64,000 nucleotides of DNA from Antilocapra americana (GCA_007570785.1 ML664157.1:7706074-7770073); one strand, 5' to 3'; counted from the stretch's first letter, positions 32,711-44,902 are shown. The notes: a model not told the origin generated them from the letters alone. Numbers and translations are program-made.

Positions 32711-33658
32711 ATATCAGTTCAGTTCAGTCACTCAGTCATGTCCAACTCTTTGTGACACCATGGACTGCAGCACACCAGGCCTCGCTGTTCATCACCAACT
32801 CCCAGAGTTTAATCAAACTCATGTCCATTGAATCAGTGATGCCATTCAACCATCTCATCCTCTGTCATCCCCTTCTCCTCCTGCCCTCAATCTTTCCCAG
32901 CATCAGGGCCTTTCCCAGTCAGTCAGTTCTTCGTATCAGGTGGCCAAAGTATTGGAATTTCAGCTTCAGCATCAGTCCTTCCAATGAACATTCAGGACTG
33001 ATTTCCTTTAGGATGGACTGGTTGGATCTCCTCCCCATCGAAGGGACTCTCAAGAGTCTTCTCCAGAACCACAGTTTGAAAACACTAATTCTTCACTGCT
33101 CAGCTTTCTTTATAGTCCAAATCTCACATCCATACATGACTACTGGAAAAACTGTAGCCTTGACTAGACAGACCTTTGTTGGCAAAGAATGTCTCTGCTT
33201 TTTAACATGCTGTCTAGGTTTTTTAACATGCGGTGTAGGTTGGTCATAACTTTTCTTTCAAGGAATAAGCATCTTTATATTTTGTGGCTGCAATCACCAT
33301 CTGCAGATTTTGGAACTCAAGAAAATAAAGTCTGCCACTGTTTCCACTGTTTCTCCATCAATTTGCCATGACGTGATGGGACTGGATGCCATGATTTTAG
33401 TTTGCTGAATGTTGAGTTTTATGCCAACTTTTTCACTCTTCTCTTTCACTCTCATCAAGAGGCTCTTTAGTTCTTCTTCACTTTCTGGCATAAGGGTGAT
33501 GTTATCTGCATATCTGAGGTTATTGATATTTCTCCCTGCAATCCTGATTCTTGCTTGTGCTTCATCCAGCCCAGTGTTTCTCATGATGTACTCTGCATAT
33601 AAGTTAAATAAGCACAGTGACAACAAACAGCCTTGATGTACTCCTTTTCCTCTTTGAA
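32711..33658 (-). mobile_element. BovB LINE, 5'-truncated, minus strand
   Basis: 3' end at left ('cagttcagttcagtcactc'), truncated at right just upstream of the 'GVHQGC' region. The 128-residue relic (33,294-33,680, minus) has YADN in place of YADD. The 7-bp word 'aatacat' flanks it (32704-32710 and 33659-33665). An internal 21-bp tandem duplication is noted separately. Confidence 0.93.
33199..33240. repeat. 21-bp tandem duplication inside BovB
   Basis: Two adjacent copies of a 'tttttaacatgc...aggt' unit differing at two positions. Other BovB copies in the window have one unit here, so the duplication arose in or after this insertion. Confidence 0.85.
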
Positions 33659-33665
33659 AATACAT

Positions 33666-36349
33666 GCATAATTGTAGCAAAATATAAGAAGTGGATGCAG
33701 TAATTGCAGTCTATGCAGCATATCAAGATAATAAAAAGGAAATATTTTCTGTCTTTGTCTATGGTGGTAGCTGGTTGGGAGTGGAGCTTCACTGAGTAAC
33801 ATTTTAGTTGCACCTTGGAAAACATGTAGAAGTTGAGCAACAGAGAAATTTGGGGATGATAAAATAGTACCTTCAGAGATTTGGAGCCATGAGCAAGTTC
33901 AGGATATTTATTTGGTTGAGTGGGAGAAATAATGGGTAGAATGATGGATGAATGAGAAGGTGACAGTGATAAAGCAGCAAAGATATGTAGAGCTAGTTTG
34001 TGGAAAGCCTTTTGTGAATACAGAATTTGAGAGAGGCACGACTGAAAACCAGAGTCCATAACTGACATGGCACACATCCCAAACAGTTTAATAAATGTCT
34101 AAGTTGAACACATGAAAGAGGAGGTGATCAAGAGAAGATAGAAGATGGTATGACTATACAAGGCAAGAATTGCTGGAAAGGAATATGGTGTATGGCAAAA
34201 TAAGGAATTTAATATGACATGTATTACATTTGAGGTACATTTGAATCACCTGGGAGAAGTTATTGAGAAAGCAGTTTATATATGAATTTTAAGCTCAAGG
34301 CAGGACTTGGAGATATATTCATCAGCTGCTGGTGTGTAGGTATGTTAAATTTGATCCTCTAAGTGGTAGTTGCCAAGACAGAATCAGGAGTGCAAAAGAA
34401 TGATTGGGGGAAACACTCATGAAGAGGAAGACAGGGAGACCCTTAGATCACAATGCTAGTCTGACATCTGTGATACAAGAAGAAGTGGGAGGAAGGAGGT
34501 TTGTTTGGGCAGAGTCAAGATGGCAGTGCAATCCTAAGAAAGTTTTCTCCAGGCTGAAGGGGGTCCTAGAACCAAAACAGAGTCCTGTCGGCTGCAGGGC
34601 TGGACCTGCTTTCAAATCTAACCACATCCAGTTGTTGGCTAGGAGCAGCCCACAGAAGCCTGGCCTGGGTGCAGATGTAGCGGCTGACCTCTAAGGGGGT
34701 CAGCTAGGGCTGTCAGCTAGCTTTGCTCCTCACAGTAGGAGATGTGAGCAGCCTATTTGCTTGGCTGTCACAGTAAGTGAAAGTAGACTGTCTGGGTGGA
34801 TCCTATCACTCAAGGAGAGGAATGAGCATGAGAAGAAAAGAAAGTGTGTAGGAAGGACTCAAAGTACCGTCCTCAAGTGATCATGAAGAAGAACCAATTA
34901 AGAAAATCTAGAATTGATCAGAGGAATCAGGGCCGGGATCTAAGAGTTGAGCGACTCAAGGAAGACTATAATCAATAGCATTAAAAGCTATACAGATGCT
35001 AAATGGGACAAATAACTGAAATAGATTATTGAATTTAAGACTGGTAGGTCACTGATGACTTGGGGAAGAGGGGATTCAGTAGAGGGATGTGATTATAGCA
35101 GATTATGAAACTTTATAATGAAATAGGCAGTGAAAGAAGGACAGAGGTTAGCTTACTAGCTTAAGAGGAACCAAGGTGAGCAGAAGATTTTCTTTAGGAT
35201 GAAAGGAGATTTAAGTATATTTATTGAGGAAGAAAAAGCAGTCAAATGCACAGGGAAAATTCGATAATGGAACAGGATCTGGAAGAATGTTTGGAGATGA
35301 ATACAAGACCTGGGTTGAATGTGGCAGATGAAGATGAGTATTAATATATAATTATATATGTATATATTAATAATGTATTGGTATATACACATATAAATAT
35401 ATATTAATTATATATACAATGTTGTAGCTGGAGGAGAAAATTGGAATAAATTAATTACCTGGAATACTCTTTTGGTTTTCTAGAAAGCAGTACTTTTTCC
35501 TCCTGCATATAAAAGTGGAAGGTTGAAGATGAGTGCAAAAACATAAAATGGTGACCTTTTGAGTGGGAAAGATATCCGAACAGAGGAAAATGAGAGAGGT
35601 GCCCAGCAATACTGACGATCGAGTTGAGGTTGGAAGTGGTAAATATGTGGAAAGTCCAAGCAACCAGTTACACAATTTTTCTCTAGCAGTGTTTGGCAGC
35701 TTTGAAGTTTCTATTGAGTAAGCAGATGGTTGGATTAATCATAGGTTAGGGACTTGTGACTCAGATGAGCTGGAAGGACAAGAGTTGAGGGACTAGAGGA
35801 TATAGGCAAAATCTGTTGAAACAGTGGTCCTGGCTAAGCAGGGGAGGAAGAAATGAGGTTTCTAATTTGGGAGGTCAAAGTAATGCCATAAATGACACAT
35901 AGCAATGAAAGAATTTTATACTTATGAGCAGGGTGTGTAAAAGCATTTTTTGATAATAAATAGCAGAGTAAGATGAATTAACTATATTTTGGATGTAATG
36001 TTAATACTTGGGTATTAAGCTGAATGGAACTATAAACTCTATAATTATCTCTCAATTCAGGATTTATGCCTGTGATTTAGATAAAGATATGCTTATCAAA
36101 ATGGCAAAGAAGGAATCAATATTTAAAGTCATATTTTATGATAGAACTGAACAAAATAAACATTATTTTTCTTAGCCTTCCTTCTCATGGTAAATGGCAT
36201 TATCATTTCTAAGTGCTTAATCCTAAAAGACAGACACCATCCATAAGTCTTTCCTCTCTCACATTACATATTCAAATATGGGAAGATTTTGTTATATTGC
36301 CCTGAAAATATATCACAGATTTTCTGTATCTTACTATTTTTATACCATG
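33666..36349. other. Long unassigned stretch resembling an ancient mammal-wide repeat
   Basis: Purine-rich wording such as 'caatagcattaaaagctat', 'aggtcactgatgacttggg' and 'aaaaggagatttaagtata' (about 34.9-35.3 kb) has the style of a common non-coding mammal-wide repeat that I cannot name. 45.7-46.2 kb and 48.0-48.3 kb look similar. The 96-residue frame at 34,404-34,694 shows no domain. Confidence 0.35.
35338..35417. repeat. AT-rich self-complementary microsatellite
   Basis: Interleaved 'atatat', 'tataat' and 'attaat' words over about 80 bp; likely length-variable. Confidence 0.8.
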
Positions 36350-36665
36350 ATACTAGTCCAAGCTCCCATCATCTTTCATCTAGGTCATTGAAAAAGCCTC
36401 CTAACTGCACTCTACATCTGGGTTTTTCCTCTCGGTCTTTTCTCCACTGAGCATCGAGCCATTTTCAACAATGTAAGTCAGTCCATGTCATTCCTCTGCT
36501 TGAAAGTCTCATTACACCTTACAAAATCTCACACCATTATCATGGTCTACAGTACCTGGTATGAACTGGTTCTTGGTTATATTTTTACATTGTCCCCTAT
36601 TATCTTCCATGTCATTGGCTGTTTTTTTTTTTTTTTTTTTTTTTGCTATATTGGCTTCCTTATTG
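36350..36665 (+). mobile_element. L2 LINE fragment
   Basis: Clear L2 order on the plus strand: 'aaaaagcctcctaactgca', 'tttctccactgagcatcga', 'aatgtaagtcagtccatgt', 'cattcctctgcttgaaagt', 'ggctgtt' and, after a T-run, 'attggcttccttattgttt'. Confidence 0.72.
36622..36644. repeat. Poly-T run (23 T) interrupting L2
   Basis: An uninterrupted run of T between two blocks of the same L2 copy; no other inserted sequence is visible beside it. Confidence 0.9.
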
Positions 36666-36753
36666 TTTGATTATTCATGTTTAATATTGTCTCTGTGTTA
36701 AAGCAGTACATTTTAGCTATGTTGGGTTATATAAAATACATTATTAAAATTGA

Positions 36754-36885
36754 CTTGGGGATTTTCCTGGTGCTCCAGTGGTTAAGACTCTGTGCTTCCA
36801 CTGCAAGGGGTGTGGGTTTGACTTCTAGTTGGGGAACTAAGATCCTGCATGTCATGGAGCATGGGTATACATGCTAGAAAATTTT
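36754..36885 (+). mobile_element. tRNA-derived SINE, CHR-type short copy
   Basis: Head 'ggggattttcctggtgctc', 'cagtggttaagactctgtg', 'gtgtgggtttgacttctag', then 'gggaactaagatcctgcat'. It is typical of cetartiodactyl tRNA-Glu-type SINEs and ends early in the body. Confidence 0.8.
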
Positions 36886-37429
36886 AAATTACTTTTGTGT
36901 TTCACATTATACTTTTATGGAATAGTACTGTTTTTTCATTGTTACCACCTCATTGTGTCTTCTGCCAAGTGACTGACTAGTGGTGGGCTAGGGCTGTTCT
37001 GAGGAAGAAGGATTTGCAATCAAAAAAAGACCTAAATCTGGTATAGAGGTCAAGCATGAGGGCAAAGAGAAATGCTAGAAGCACTTCTGTGTCTGTTCAT
37101 CACTGTGTTTGCCTGCTAAGACCTTTAGAAATAATGACTTCTACTTCCTCCTGCTTTGTGAATCTTATGCAAGTTCCCCTTTTGGGTGCTTTCACTCAGA
37201 ACCATACAAGGAAGGAGATGGTGGGAAACACAGTTCCCAGATTAACCAACATGTTGATGGAACATTTCATCATGATTTCTAAAGGTGGAGGCCCTGAGCT
37301 ATTAGGGGTTTGGAAACCATATTATAGGAAGAACTATCTTATGGAACTGATGATAATCTTTCTGGGATAAAGAAAGGATTTAAAAGAGGCATGCCAAAAA
37401 ATATTAGGAATACTGTTGTGATAGAAGAG
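36886..37429. other. Unassigned; right part may be the BovB 5' end
   Basis: Nothing firm is seen to 37,380. 37,380-37,430 may already belong to the following BovB, whose 5' border I cannot fix. A 104-residue frame (37,056-37,370) shows no domain. Confidence 0.4.
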
Positions 37430-40400
37430 GATATTCAAACTGATCTCATGCAACACAGCCTTGTCTAACTCAATGAAACTATGAGACATGCTGTGTAGGG
37501 CCACCCAAAACGGATGGGTCATGGTGGAAGGTTCTGACAAAACGTGGTCCACTGGAGAAGGAAATGGTAAACCAATTCAGTATTCTTGCCTTGAAAATCC
37601 CACGAACAGTATTTTCTGTCTTAAAGGCAGAAAGACAGGACACGGAAAGATGAGATCACCAAGTCTGTAGGTGCTAGAGAACATTAGAGAAATAACTCCA
37701 GAAAGAATTAAGAGATGGAGCCAAAGCCAAAATGACATACCACAACACACACAACACCCACAACATAACAAGCTGTGAGTGTCACTGGTGATGGAAGCAA
37801 AGTCCAATGCTATAAAGAACAATACTGCATAGGAACCTGGAATGTTAGGTCCATGAATTAAGGTAAATTTGAAGTGGTCAAACAGGAGATGGCAAGAGTG
37901 AACATTTACATTTTAGGAATCAGTGAACTAAAATGGACTGGAATGGGTGAATTGAACTCAGATGACCATTATATCTACTACTCTGGGCAAGAATCCCTTA
38001 GAAGAAATGAAGTAACCATCATACTCAACAAGAGTCCGAAAGGCAGTACTTGGATGCAGTCTCAAAAATGACAGAATGATCTCTGTTTGTTTCCAAGGCA
38101 ACTCATTCAATATCACAGTAATCGAAGTCTATGCACCACCAGTAATGCTGAAGAAGCTGAAGTTGAATTGTTCTATAATGATCTTCTAGAATTAACACCC
38201 CTAAATATGTCCTTTTTATTATAGGGAACTGGAATGCAAAAGTAGGAAGTCAAGAGACACCTGGAGTAACAGGCAAATTTGGCCTTGAAGTACAAAATGA
38301 AGCAGGGTAAGGCTAATAGAATTTTGCCAAGAGAATGAACTGGTCACAGCAAACACCCTCTTCCAACAATCCAAGAGAAGACTCTACCCATGGACATCAC
38401 CAGATGATCAATAACAAAATTAGACTGATTATATTCTTTGCAGCCAAAGATGGAGAGGTTCTATACGGTCAGTAAAAAAAAAAAAAAAAGACTAGGAGCT
38501 GACTATGGCTCAAATCATGAACTTCTTATTGCCAAATTCAGACTGAAATTGAATAAAGTAGGGAAAATCACTAGGCCATTCAGGTATGATCTAAATCAAA
38601 TCCCTTATGATTACAGTGCAAGTGACAAATAGATTCAAGGAGTTAGACCGGATGGACAGAGTGACATTGTACAGGAGGCAGGGATCAAGACCATTCCCAG
38701 GAAAAAGAAATGTGAAAAGGCAATGGTTGTTTGAGGAGGCCTTACAAATAGCTGAGAAAATTGAAGCAAAAAGGCAAAGGATAAAATCAAAGATATACCC
38801 CTTTAAATGCAGAGTTCCAAAGAATAGCATGGAGAGATAAGAAATTCTTCCTCAGTGATCAATGGAAAGAAATAGAGGAAAACAACAGAATGGGAAATAC
38901 TAGAGATCTCTTCAAGAAAATCAGAGTTACCAAGGGAACATTTCATGCAACGATGGGCAAAATAAAGGACAGAAATGATATGGACCTAACAGAAGCAGAA
39001 GATATTAAAAAAGAGGTGGCAAGAACACAGAAAAACTGTACAAAAAAGATCTTCATGACCCAGATAAGCATGATGGTGTGATCACTCACCTAGAGACAGA
39101 CATCCTGGAATGTGAAGTCAAGTGGGCCGTAGGAAGCATCGCTATGAACAAAGCTAGTGGAGGTGATGGAATTCCAGCTGAGCTATTTCAAATCCTAAAA
39201 GACGATGCTGTGAAAGTGCTGCACTCAATATGCCAGCAAATTTGAAAACTCAGCAGTGGCCACAGGACTGGAAAAAATCAGTTTTCATTTCAATCCCAGA
39301 GAAAAATAATGCTAAAGAATGTTCAAAATATTGCACAGTTGTACTCCTCTCACATGCTAGCAAAGTTACATTCAAAATTCCCCAAGCCAGGTTTCAATAG
39401 TACGTGAACTGTGAACTTTCAGATGTTTAAGCTGGATTTATAAAAGGCAGAAGAACCAGAGATCAAATTGGCAAAATCCACTGGATCCTCAAAAAAGCAA
39501 GAGAGTTCCAGAAAAACATCTACTTGTGCTTTATTGCCTATACCAAAGCCTTTGACTGTGTGGATCACAAGAAACTGTGGACAATTCTTCAAGAGATGGG
39601 AATACCAGACCATCTGACCTGCCTCCTGCAAAATCTGTATGCAGGTCAAGAAACAACAGAACTGGACATGGGACAATGGACTGCTTCAAAATTGGGTAAG
39701 GAGTATGTCAAGGTTGTATATTGTCACCCTGCTTATTTAACTTTTATGCAGAGCACATCATCTTAAATGCTGGGCTGGATGAAGCACAAGCTGGAATCAA
39801 GATTGCCAAGAGAAATATCAATAACCTCAAATATGGAGATTATACCCCTTTTATGGCAGAAAATGAAGAACTAAAGGACATCTTGATGAAGGTGAAAGAG
39901 GAGAGTGAAAAAGTTGGCTTAAAACTCAACATTCAGAAAATGAAAATAATGGCACCCAGTCCCATCACTTCAAGGAAAGTAGATGGGGAAACAGTGGAAA
40001 CAGTAATAGGCTTTACTTTTCTGGGCTCCAAAATCACTGCAGATGGTGACTGCAGCCATCAAATTAGAAAATGCTTGCTCCTTGGAAGAAAAGATATGAC
40101 CAACCTAGATAGCATATTAAAAAGCAGAGAATTATTATCATGACAAAGGTTCATATAGTCAAAGCATTTTTTTTTCCAGTAGTCATGTGCGGATGTGAAA
40201 GTTGGACCATAAAGAAAGCTGAGTGCTGAAGAACTGATGTTTTTGAACTGTGGTATTGGAGAAGACTCGAAAAGTCTCTTGGCCTGCAAGTAGATCAAAC
40301 CAGTCATTCCTAAAGGAAATCAACCCTGAATATTCATTGGAAGGACTGATGCTGAAGCTGAAGTTCAATACTTTGGCCACAATGCAAAGGGCTGACTCAT

Positions 40401-40600
40401 TAGAAAAGAGCCTGATGCTGGGAAAGATTAATGGCAGCAGGATAAGGGGGCAACAGAGGACAAGATGGTTGGATGGTATCACAGACTCAATAGGCTTGAC
40501 TTTAAGCAAGCTTTGGGAGACAGTGGACGACAGGAAAGCCTTGCATGCTGCTGTCTACAGGGCTGCAAAGAGTAGGGCACGACTAGCGACTGAACAATAT
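37430..40600 (+). mobile_element. BovB LINE, near full length (about 3.2 kb)
   Basis: The only copy here with both the 5' leader and the endonuclease. Leader blocks: 'cacagccttgtctaactca', 'gggccacccaaaacggatg', 'cttgccttgaaaatcccac'. Endonuclease: about 37,820-38,460, including 'GISELKWTGMGELNSDDHY'. RT: about 39,100-40,050. The 3' end is near 'gcgactgaacaat'. Frames are broken throughout, and RT motif C reads YGDY. A 16-17 base A-run sits at about 38,472-38,488 inside the former coding region. It lies 60 bp from a BovB in opposite orientation. Confidence 0.92.
37874..38071 (+). pseudogene. BovB ORF2 remnant, endonuclease part (65 residues)
   Basis: This open frame carries part of the AP-type endonuclease that nicks the target DNA during retrotransposition ('ISELKWTGMGELNSDDHYI', 'YYSGQESLRRNE'). 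It is closed by a frame break after 'TWMQSQ', so the domain is incomplete. The plausible start lies in the middle of the original domain. Confidence 0.8.
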
Positions 40601-40662
40601 CAATGTTCCATTATGTTGACATTACAAAATTTATTTACTTATTTCACTACTGTTTGATATTT

Positions 40663-41387
40663 CAGTTCAGTTCAGTCACTCAGTTGTGTCCGACTCTTTG
40701 TGACCCCATTGACTGCAGCATGCCAGGCCTCCCTGTCCATCACCAACTCCTGGAGTTTACTCAAATTCATGTCCATTGAGTCGATGATGCCATCCAACCA
40801 TCTCATCCTCTGCCATCCCCTTCTCTGCCTGCCTCAACCTTTCCCAGCATCAGGATCTTTTCCAGTCAGTCAGTTCTTCACATCAGGTGACCAAAGTATT
40901 GGAGTTTCAGCTTCTGCCTCAGTTCTTCCAATGAATATTCAGGATTGATTTTCTTCAGGATGGACTGGTTGGATCTCCTTGCATTCCAAGGGACTCTCAA
41001 GATTCTTCTCCAACACCACAGTTCAAAAGCATCAATTCTTCAGCGCTCATCTTTCTTTATAGTCCAACACTCACATTCATACATGACTACTGGAAAAAAA
41101 CCCATAGCTTTGACTAGACAGGTTGGCAAAGTACTGTCTCTGCTTTTTAATATGCTGTCTAGGTTGGTCATAACTTTTCTTCCAAGGAGCAAGAGTCACT
41201 TTATTTCATGGCTGCAGTCACCATCTGCAATGATTTTGGAGCCCCCAAAATAAAGTCTGTCACTGTTTCCATTGCTTCCCCATCCATTTGCCATGAACTG
41301 ATGGGGCCAGATGCCATGATCTTCATTATCTGAATGTTGGGTTTTAAGCCAACTTTTTCACCCTGCTCTTTTACTTTCATCCAGCTG
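40663..41387 (-). mobile_element. BovB LINE, 5'-truncated, minus strand, 7-bp TSD
   Basis: 3' end at left ('cagttcagtcactcagttg'), truncation at right within the C-terminal coding part ('ttttactttcatccagctg'). 'gatattt' occurs exactly on both sides (40656-40662 and 41388-41394). The pre-insertion flanks join into a sequence with an old L1-like phrase ('gatatttaggttgtttctt'). Confidence 0.94.
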
Positions 41388-43479
41388 GATATTTAGGTTG
41401 TTTCTTATTTTTACTATTTAGATGCATAAATAACTCTTCTTAGTTCAGTACGTAGAAGTCATCATTGACTTGTCTTAGCTTCTGTGAATTACTATTACTC
41501 ATTCTCTAAATCTTCCACTTACAATATACATTCCTTTCTAGTTCCTCTGTAACATGTTATAAAATGATTAAAATTTTTTTCTCAGATAACCTGATACTTA
41601 TATTATGCCCTTCATTACAGTTATTTTAAAAATACATGATATTAAATCTCCTTTAATGTGTTGGTCAGAGTAGGTAACACAATGACAGGCTATTTATTAT
41701 GTCTTAAGACTCTATTATGGTCTTTGTTAGGGCAATATGTTCTAAAGTTTGCCGGAGCAAAATGTAATTTATTTCAAGGATCTTAAGAGCAATCAGTATC
41801 TTATAAGTCAATTTCTTAGATAGTCTTGTAAAAGAAAGAAACACCTCTAAATTTTAAAATGTCAGAGGATTTCAGAACATAATTGGGGCCTTAGATCAGA
41901 ATTTTCCCAGTTCTAATGTGGTTTAAGTGAGGAACAGTTTCTCCTTTTGATATGAATGAAAAGGGCACGTAAGAGAAATAAAAATCTGTGAGGACTATTA
42001 TTGAAATGAAGGTTCTTGATAGTCACCAGAATATTTGTTATTATCAGACTGTGGACTCCTTAAGTTACATAAAATTTTCTTCCCTGATTCCTAACAAGCA
42101 GAGCACATTTTATATATAAATAAAAAAATAAATAATAAATACATATCCTGACTCTCTATATGTGTGTGTTAAACAAATAAAAAATATACTAACAATAAAA
42201 CAAAAGAAAAAAGGAGCTTAATGCAACAATGTTAGCTTCAATAACACAATCAAGGGATGAAACGTAGGTTCTGGAGGGAAGTGGAAGGTTTTAGAGAAGA
42301 AAGCCAGTACATGTAAGATTCAAAGTGTTTTCAAATTCAAAAGTCAGTATGGTGCATTCACGAAATCCTGATATTCTCACTGTATTCCCAGATATTCAGA
42401 GAAGAAAACTATAATTAACTATCTTTGCTTGAATAGGCCATGGTAGAAATTGCTACAGGTAAAATGGGGAAAATAAAAAAAGGAAGTTGATGCTCTCAGA
42501 AATAAAATTTCCCCAGCTGCATCCTAAACTTGGAAATTGGTCCAAAGTATAGTGGTACTCTTTCCCTCCACCCTTACCTCCTAAAGGAAATAGGGTGCAG
42601 CCCCAACCAGACTTTAAAACCCTGGGCTAGGACAATGAACCAAATCTCAGAAGAAAGAGCCCAGTTATCCTCTAATCTTAGTCTTAGGGAAAGTAAGAAT
42701 GTAGAAATGAACACATCCTCAGATTCTCACGCTGTACCACAGAGGGAAAATGAGAGGGTGAGTGAGAGAGAATATGAATGAACGAGAATAATGAGAAGTT
42801 AGTTAAGTCACCACTGCACAGTATCAGACAAATAAAAAGTCTGGACAAGGTCCTTCAAGTATGAAGAAAAGGGAAATAGTGACATAGCAACTTCACACAC
42901 TTGCTACAAATTATAAATAAATAAAGAGACAAATCAATCAGTTCAAGAAAAGAAAGACCATATACACTTATGTTTATAATGGAGATCTTTTTGGTGGTGG
43001 AATTCAAAACAATTAAAAATATTTTGTGTGTGTCTTCTCTTGTTTCAATGCATAAAATATCCTTTTAGAAATGTGTGGTTTGTCTGTTTGTTTTCATGGA
43101 AGCAAACATTTAAAAGTGCTAGCTATTTTTCTTTTTCAATTAAAGAAAAATATTCAAAATATGTATCACTGCTTTTCTAGGCCTTCTCCAGATTATGGGG
43201 ATCTAAATTCATTTTCAGGTAACTGATGGTGGTGAAAATCTTTCTAAAAGTGACTTAGTTATAAGCATCTACAAGTTTTGACACCAGGAGGGCAAATAAG
43301 CAGGAATCCCTTAACTTGGATCCATGATAGGATCAGGCTACCATGTGTTCCCTGTTCTGAATGCTGCATCCATTATAGGTTTCTATTTAAAAGCCTGGAT
43401 AGTGAGAACCTTGTTTTAATTAGCTCTACAAGTTAGGAATCATGGAGAGCTCTATCATTTAATTTCCAAATCTGCACCT
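41388..43479. other. Mostly unassigned AT-rich region
   Basis: The first 60 bases may be an old L1 trace. 42,109-42,145 is AT-rich simple sequence. The rest, including an 83-residue frame at 42,530-42,781, shows no domain or repeat I can name. Confidence 0.45.
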
Positions 43480-44120
43480 GGTCTTGAGCTATTCCTAACT
43501 CCGCCCACACTGCAATCCAATCGGCTTTTCCAATAGTGACATTTCAAGATCCTCATTTGAGAATGCAGTGCACATTTCTCATGCCACAATTTTACTGTTT
43601 CTTTCCCCAAGAATATCCCCTTTCCACACCCACAGTTAGCGAAACCACCAGATTTTCCAGGTTGAGCCCAAGGCTCTATTTCCTTTGAGACAGCATAACT
43701 GTAAAGGGATTTCTCCTCCTCTGAACAGTAGAACAAGGCATTGCTTTTCATCCACCGTGGCATTCACTGGCTCTTAATTGCACTGGTGTTTAAGCCTTCA
43801 TTATGCTTTAATTTCCATTCACATTTCTCTTGGTTTTCTCTGCTGGATGGTGTTCTCCCCCAGGGCAACTATCCACGGTTTGTTAAGAGTTCTTTACATT
43901 CCGCCCACAAGGGAAGAGCTATTTCTGGGCTGGAACAAATCTCAGCAGAGGGACAGATCCATTTTCAGGATCTCAGATGCCTGGAGCTCTGGGTGCCAGG
44001 CGATGGCTTGGAAAAGAGGAAGCAGATTGATTGGCTGGTACTAAAAAGACCTGAGACTTAACCACGTGCATCTAATTGGCCCATAAATCTCAACATCTTC
44101 AAGACCAAAGCTTTCTCTCT
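43480..44120. promoter_or_regulatory. Candidate non-coding regulatory stretch (motif cluster)
   Basis: This repeat-free, higher-GC stretch stands out from its AT-rich surroundings. It holds two CCGCCCAC words (43501-43508 and 43901-43908), CCAAT or inverted CCAAT words (ccaatcgg about 43,517; ccaatag about 43,530; attggctgg 44,030; attggccc about 44,075) and a CACGTG E-box at 44063-44068. A TTTAAA word lies near 44,120. These motifs occur in promoters and enhancers but also by chance. No transcript or CpG island is evident. Frames of 102 and 106 residues on opposite strands show no domain. Confidence 0.25.
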
Positions 44121-44214
44121 TTAAAGACTCCAAATCTCCTTCAAAGCTGCATGTGTCTTTTTTTAAAAAAAAATTCTTTGTTCTAATTCCCCCAGGATAA
44201 AACTATAATGTGGC

Positions 44215-44410
44215 ATTTAGTAGCACTCACTTAGAGTTAGATTCCCTGGGCTTAAATTCCAATGGTACCACTTCCTAGCTGTGTGAACTTACACAGCCTA
44301 TGTACCATTTCTGTCTCCTACTTTCCTCCTCTGTGAAACAAGGAAAATGATAATACCTACCCATATGATAGCTGCTTTACTGGAGGTAAGCACAACAAGT
44401 GAAAGATTAC
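44215..44410 (+). mobile_element. MIR SINE
   Basis: A clear MIR core on the plus strand: 'gattccctgggcttaaatt', 'ccacttcctagctgtgtga', 'cctcctctgtgaaacaagg', 'aaaatgataatacctaccc'. Confidence 0.8.
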
Positions 44411-44797
44411 TAACTTTACTGAAGCTGATGAAGTTCTAAAGAAGTTATCATGGAAGAATTGATGCTAAATTATTATTGTCATTGATTATTGAGTTGATAT
44501 TAGGTTAAAGTACTTCACAAATGGCAAATGCAATGTACTGAATAATATTGTCATCACTACAAGTTTTCTCCTTGATGCTAGGAAGAACTAGGAGTAGGAG
44601 TGAGAAAAGATCCTTCATGGGTTTTCTTTGTCCAGGACCTGCATGTACTTTTGGCTGGGTTTGGATTCCTCATGTGGCCCTTTATATCCATGGTGCCAAT
44701 ACAATACTTTGCAGAAAGTAGTGGTAAGATGTGCTTGTTGAATAAATTATTGAGAAAAGCCAAATAAGTGGGATACATAGTTATGGAACACTAGGGC

Positions 44798-44799
<2 letters not shown>
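44411..44799. other. Unassigned region
   Basis: 44,690-44,750 ('gtgcttgttgaataaatta') resembles an L2/MIR-type terminus; otherwise nothing specific. Confidence 0.4.
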
Positions 44800-44841
<42 letters not shown>

Positions 44842-44851
44842 NNNNNNNNNN

Positions 44852-44896
<45 letters not shown>

Positions 44897-44902
44897 CTCT
44901 CT
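44800..44902. repeat. (CA)n/(CT)n microsatellite containing a 10-N assembly gap
   Basis: CA dinucleotides run from 44,800 to 44,892 with ten N at 44842-44851, followed by a short CT run to 44,902. The fixed 10-N block marks a gap whose true length is unknown. A frame with N-derived residues here is an artefact. Confidence 0.97.

Noticed and set aside
43455..44061. Open frames of 102, 106 and 88 residues on both strands
   Set aside because: They overlap on opposite strands, have no recognisable domain, and show no clear splice or promoter arrangement; treated as chance frames in GC-richer DNA.
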